From: Kiloniellaceae bacterium
Lineage (GTDB): Bacteria > Pseudomonadota > Alphaproteobacteria > Kiloniellales > Kiloniellaceae
Reading direction: 5' to 3'
Assembly (NCBI GenBank): GCA_028280915.1
Contig: JANQKX010000146.1
Location: forward strand, 1 to 5,757
Length of the DNA: 5,757 nucleotides
A program made the position numbers and the translations under genes. Under the pieces are notes generated by a model. It did not search any database and was not told the DNA's origin. It worked only from the letters and a program-made list of their open reading frames with translations. Positions 4,874 to 5,757 of the stretch are shown piece after piece; position 1 is the stretch's first letter, and every line of letters begins with the position of its first letter.

Positions 4874-5233
4874 TTACGACACATAGGGGCAGAGCACCCA
4901 GCGGTCATGGGGCGGCGGGCCTTGCTGGTTTTCGGATTCCACGCTGACGCGCAAGGAATCGGGCGAGGTGCGCTCCAGCCAAAGGGTCTTGCCGGCCAGC
5001 CATTCCCCTTCCGGTATCACGACCGCGAAGGCCCGTTCGCTGTAGCGGCCCTGGGCGATCTGCCCGCCGGGGGTGAGCAGGCGGGTGCCCTCCACGACCA
5101 TGCGGCGTCCGTCCGGCGCGCACCAGCTGCCGTCCACCGCTTCCGCGGCGGCCTGTAGGCTCGCGGCAAGAGGCAGCGTAGACCCCAAAAGCCACCATCC
5201 GAAACAAGTGATGTAGACTGCGCGCCACCCCAT
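4874..5233 (-). CDS. Small exported protein of unknown function
   Basis: A 119-residue protein with a likely signal peptide: MGWRAVYITC, then the hydrophobic stretch FGWWLLGSTLPLAA, then SLQAAAEA with an AxA-type cleavage region near residues 26-32. The mature part (about 90 residues) begins VDGSWCAPDGRRMVVEG and looks like a small beta-rich domain; Cys38 and Cys115 could form one disulfide near its two ends. I do not recognise a characterised family. The frame could open as far back as 5362, but that would overlap the transporter gene. ATG 5231-5233 gives a clean signal peptide and is preceded by GGGGGG 5 bp upstream on the minus strand. It starts 22 bp after the transporter stop, so the two are likely one operon, and it ends 12 bp from the convergent methyltransferase gene. 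Periplasmic location is inferred. Confidence 0.7.
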   Translation of the reverse strand: MGWRAVYITCFGWWLLGSTLPLAASLQAAAEAVDGSWCAPDGRRMVVEGTRLLTPGGQIAQGRYSERAFAVVIPEGEWLAGKTLWLERTSPDSLRVSVESENQQGPPPHDRWVLCPYVS

Positions 5234-5255
5234 TACTACCCCCCGGCAATGCCGG

Positions 5256-5757
5256 CTACATGACCGGGTTGGGCTTGCGGCGCAGGCCGGAGAGGGCATT
5301 GACGGCAATGGCAAAGAGCAGGATCGCGCCGCCCAGGAGGGTGTAAAAGGCCACGGTCTCACCCAGGAACAACCACACCCATAGGGGTCCGAGCAGGACC
5401 TCGGTCATGGACAGCAAGGCCAACTCGCCCGCCGGCACCACCTTGGAGCCGATGGTGTAAAGGGTCAGGCCCAGGCCGAGCTGAAACACCCCCATGGCCA
5501 GGGCGATCAGAATGTCGTGCCAGGAAATGGCCAGGCCGTGACCTTCCGCGTAACACACCACGGCGCCCAGCAAGATGGCGAACACGCCGGACCACAACAC
5601 AGAGGGCATCATGTCCTCCAGCTTGCCCCAGCGCAGCACGATGGTGAAGGCGGCAAAGCCCACCGCCGCCGCCAAGGCGGCCAGGTTGCCAAGGCCGTGA
5701 CCCAGCTCGATGCCCTCGGCCACCATGATCACCATGCCCACCAGGGCCTGGGCCATG
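5256..5757 (-). CDS. EamA/DMT-superfamily transporter, C-terminal half (5' end outside window)
   Basis: The minus-strand frame is open to the window edge; 166 residues are visible up to TAG at 5258-5256. Several membrane segments are clear: about 1-14, 22-41, 52-70, 80-101, 107-132 and 137-156, with a short basic tail LRRKPNPVM expected in the cytoplasm. ALLSMTEVLLGPLWVWLFLG (113-132), followed by ET, is the typical last-but-one helix signature of the second EamA repeat, where many relatives have a Glu-Pro. Full-length proteins of this family have about 300 residues and ten helices, so the first repeat lies beyond 5757. They are inner-membrane drug/metabolite exporters or permeases; the substrate cannot be predicted. 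The Met at 5754-5756 is internal, not the start. It is the first visible gene of the unit with the small exported protein. Confidence 0.88.
   Translation of the reverse strand, partial: MAQALVGMVIMVAEGIELGHGLGNLAALAAAVGFAAFTIVLRWGKLEDMMPSVLWSGVFAILLGAVVCYAEGHGLAISWHDILIALAMGVFQLGLGLTLYTIGSKVVPAGELALLSMTEVLLGPLWVWLFLGETVAFYTLLGGAILLFAIAVNALSGLRRKPNPVM

Noticed and set aside
5234..5362. Upstream extension of the small exported protein to a start at 5362
   Set aside because: It would overlap the transporter gene by over 100 bp, and it would bury the clear signal peptide inside the protein.

Overview
The window looks like chromosomal DNA of a GC-rich Gram-negative proteobacterium, most likely alphaproteobacterial. 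This rests on the GC-rich coding style, a tRNA-Tyr with an encoded CCA end, a Bax-type glucosaminidase, and a stand-alone MttB-superfamily methyltransferase with a basic, Ala-rich N-terminus. The lineage is an inference; there is no rRNA or other marker gene. No transposase, integrase, CRISPR array or phage gene is visible.

Layout. (1) 1-352 (+): C-terminal end of a Bax-like glucosaminidase. (2) 439-523 (-): complete tRNA-Tyr (anticodon GUA). (3) 524-1059: about 540 bp without a convincing gene, ending in a nested inverted repeat (985-1021) just upstream of the next gene. (4) 1060-2118 (+): a three-part regulator made of a LOV-like PAS domain without the photoactive cysteine, a receiver-like domain without the phospho-acceptor aspartate, and a LuxR/NarL helix-turn-helix. 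(5) 2119-2534: a palindrome-rich intergenic region containing a perfect 22-bp palindrome that looks like a TetR-family operator. (6) 2535-4861 (+): a two-gene unit, a TetR-family regulator whose TGA overlaps the ATG of a non-pyrrolysine MttB-family methyltransferase. (7) 4874-5757 (-): a convergent unit, an EamA/DMT-type transporter (cut by the window end) followed by a small exported protein of unknown function.

How they may work together. The clearest module is palindrome - TetR - MttB homologue. It reads as a substrate-inducible, autoregulated unit for corrinoid-dependent demethylation of a methylated amine or betaine, but the partner corrinoid protein and methyl acceptor are not in the window, so the substrate is open. 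The LOV-like/receiver-like/LuxR protein is the most unusual gene: both of its sensory modules keep the fold signature but lack the residue used by the classical signalling chemistry. The EamA transporter and the exported protein converge on the methyltransferase gene with only 12 bp between stop codons, and nothing in the sequence links them to its function.
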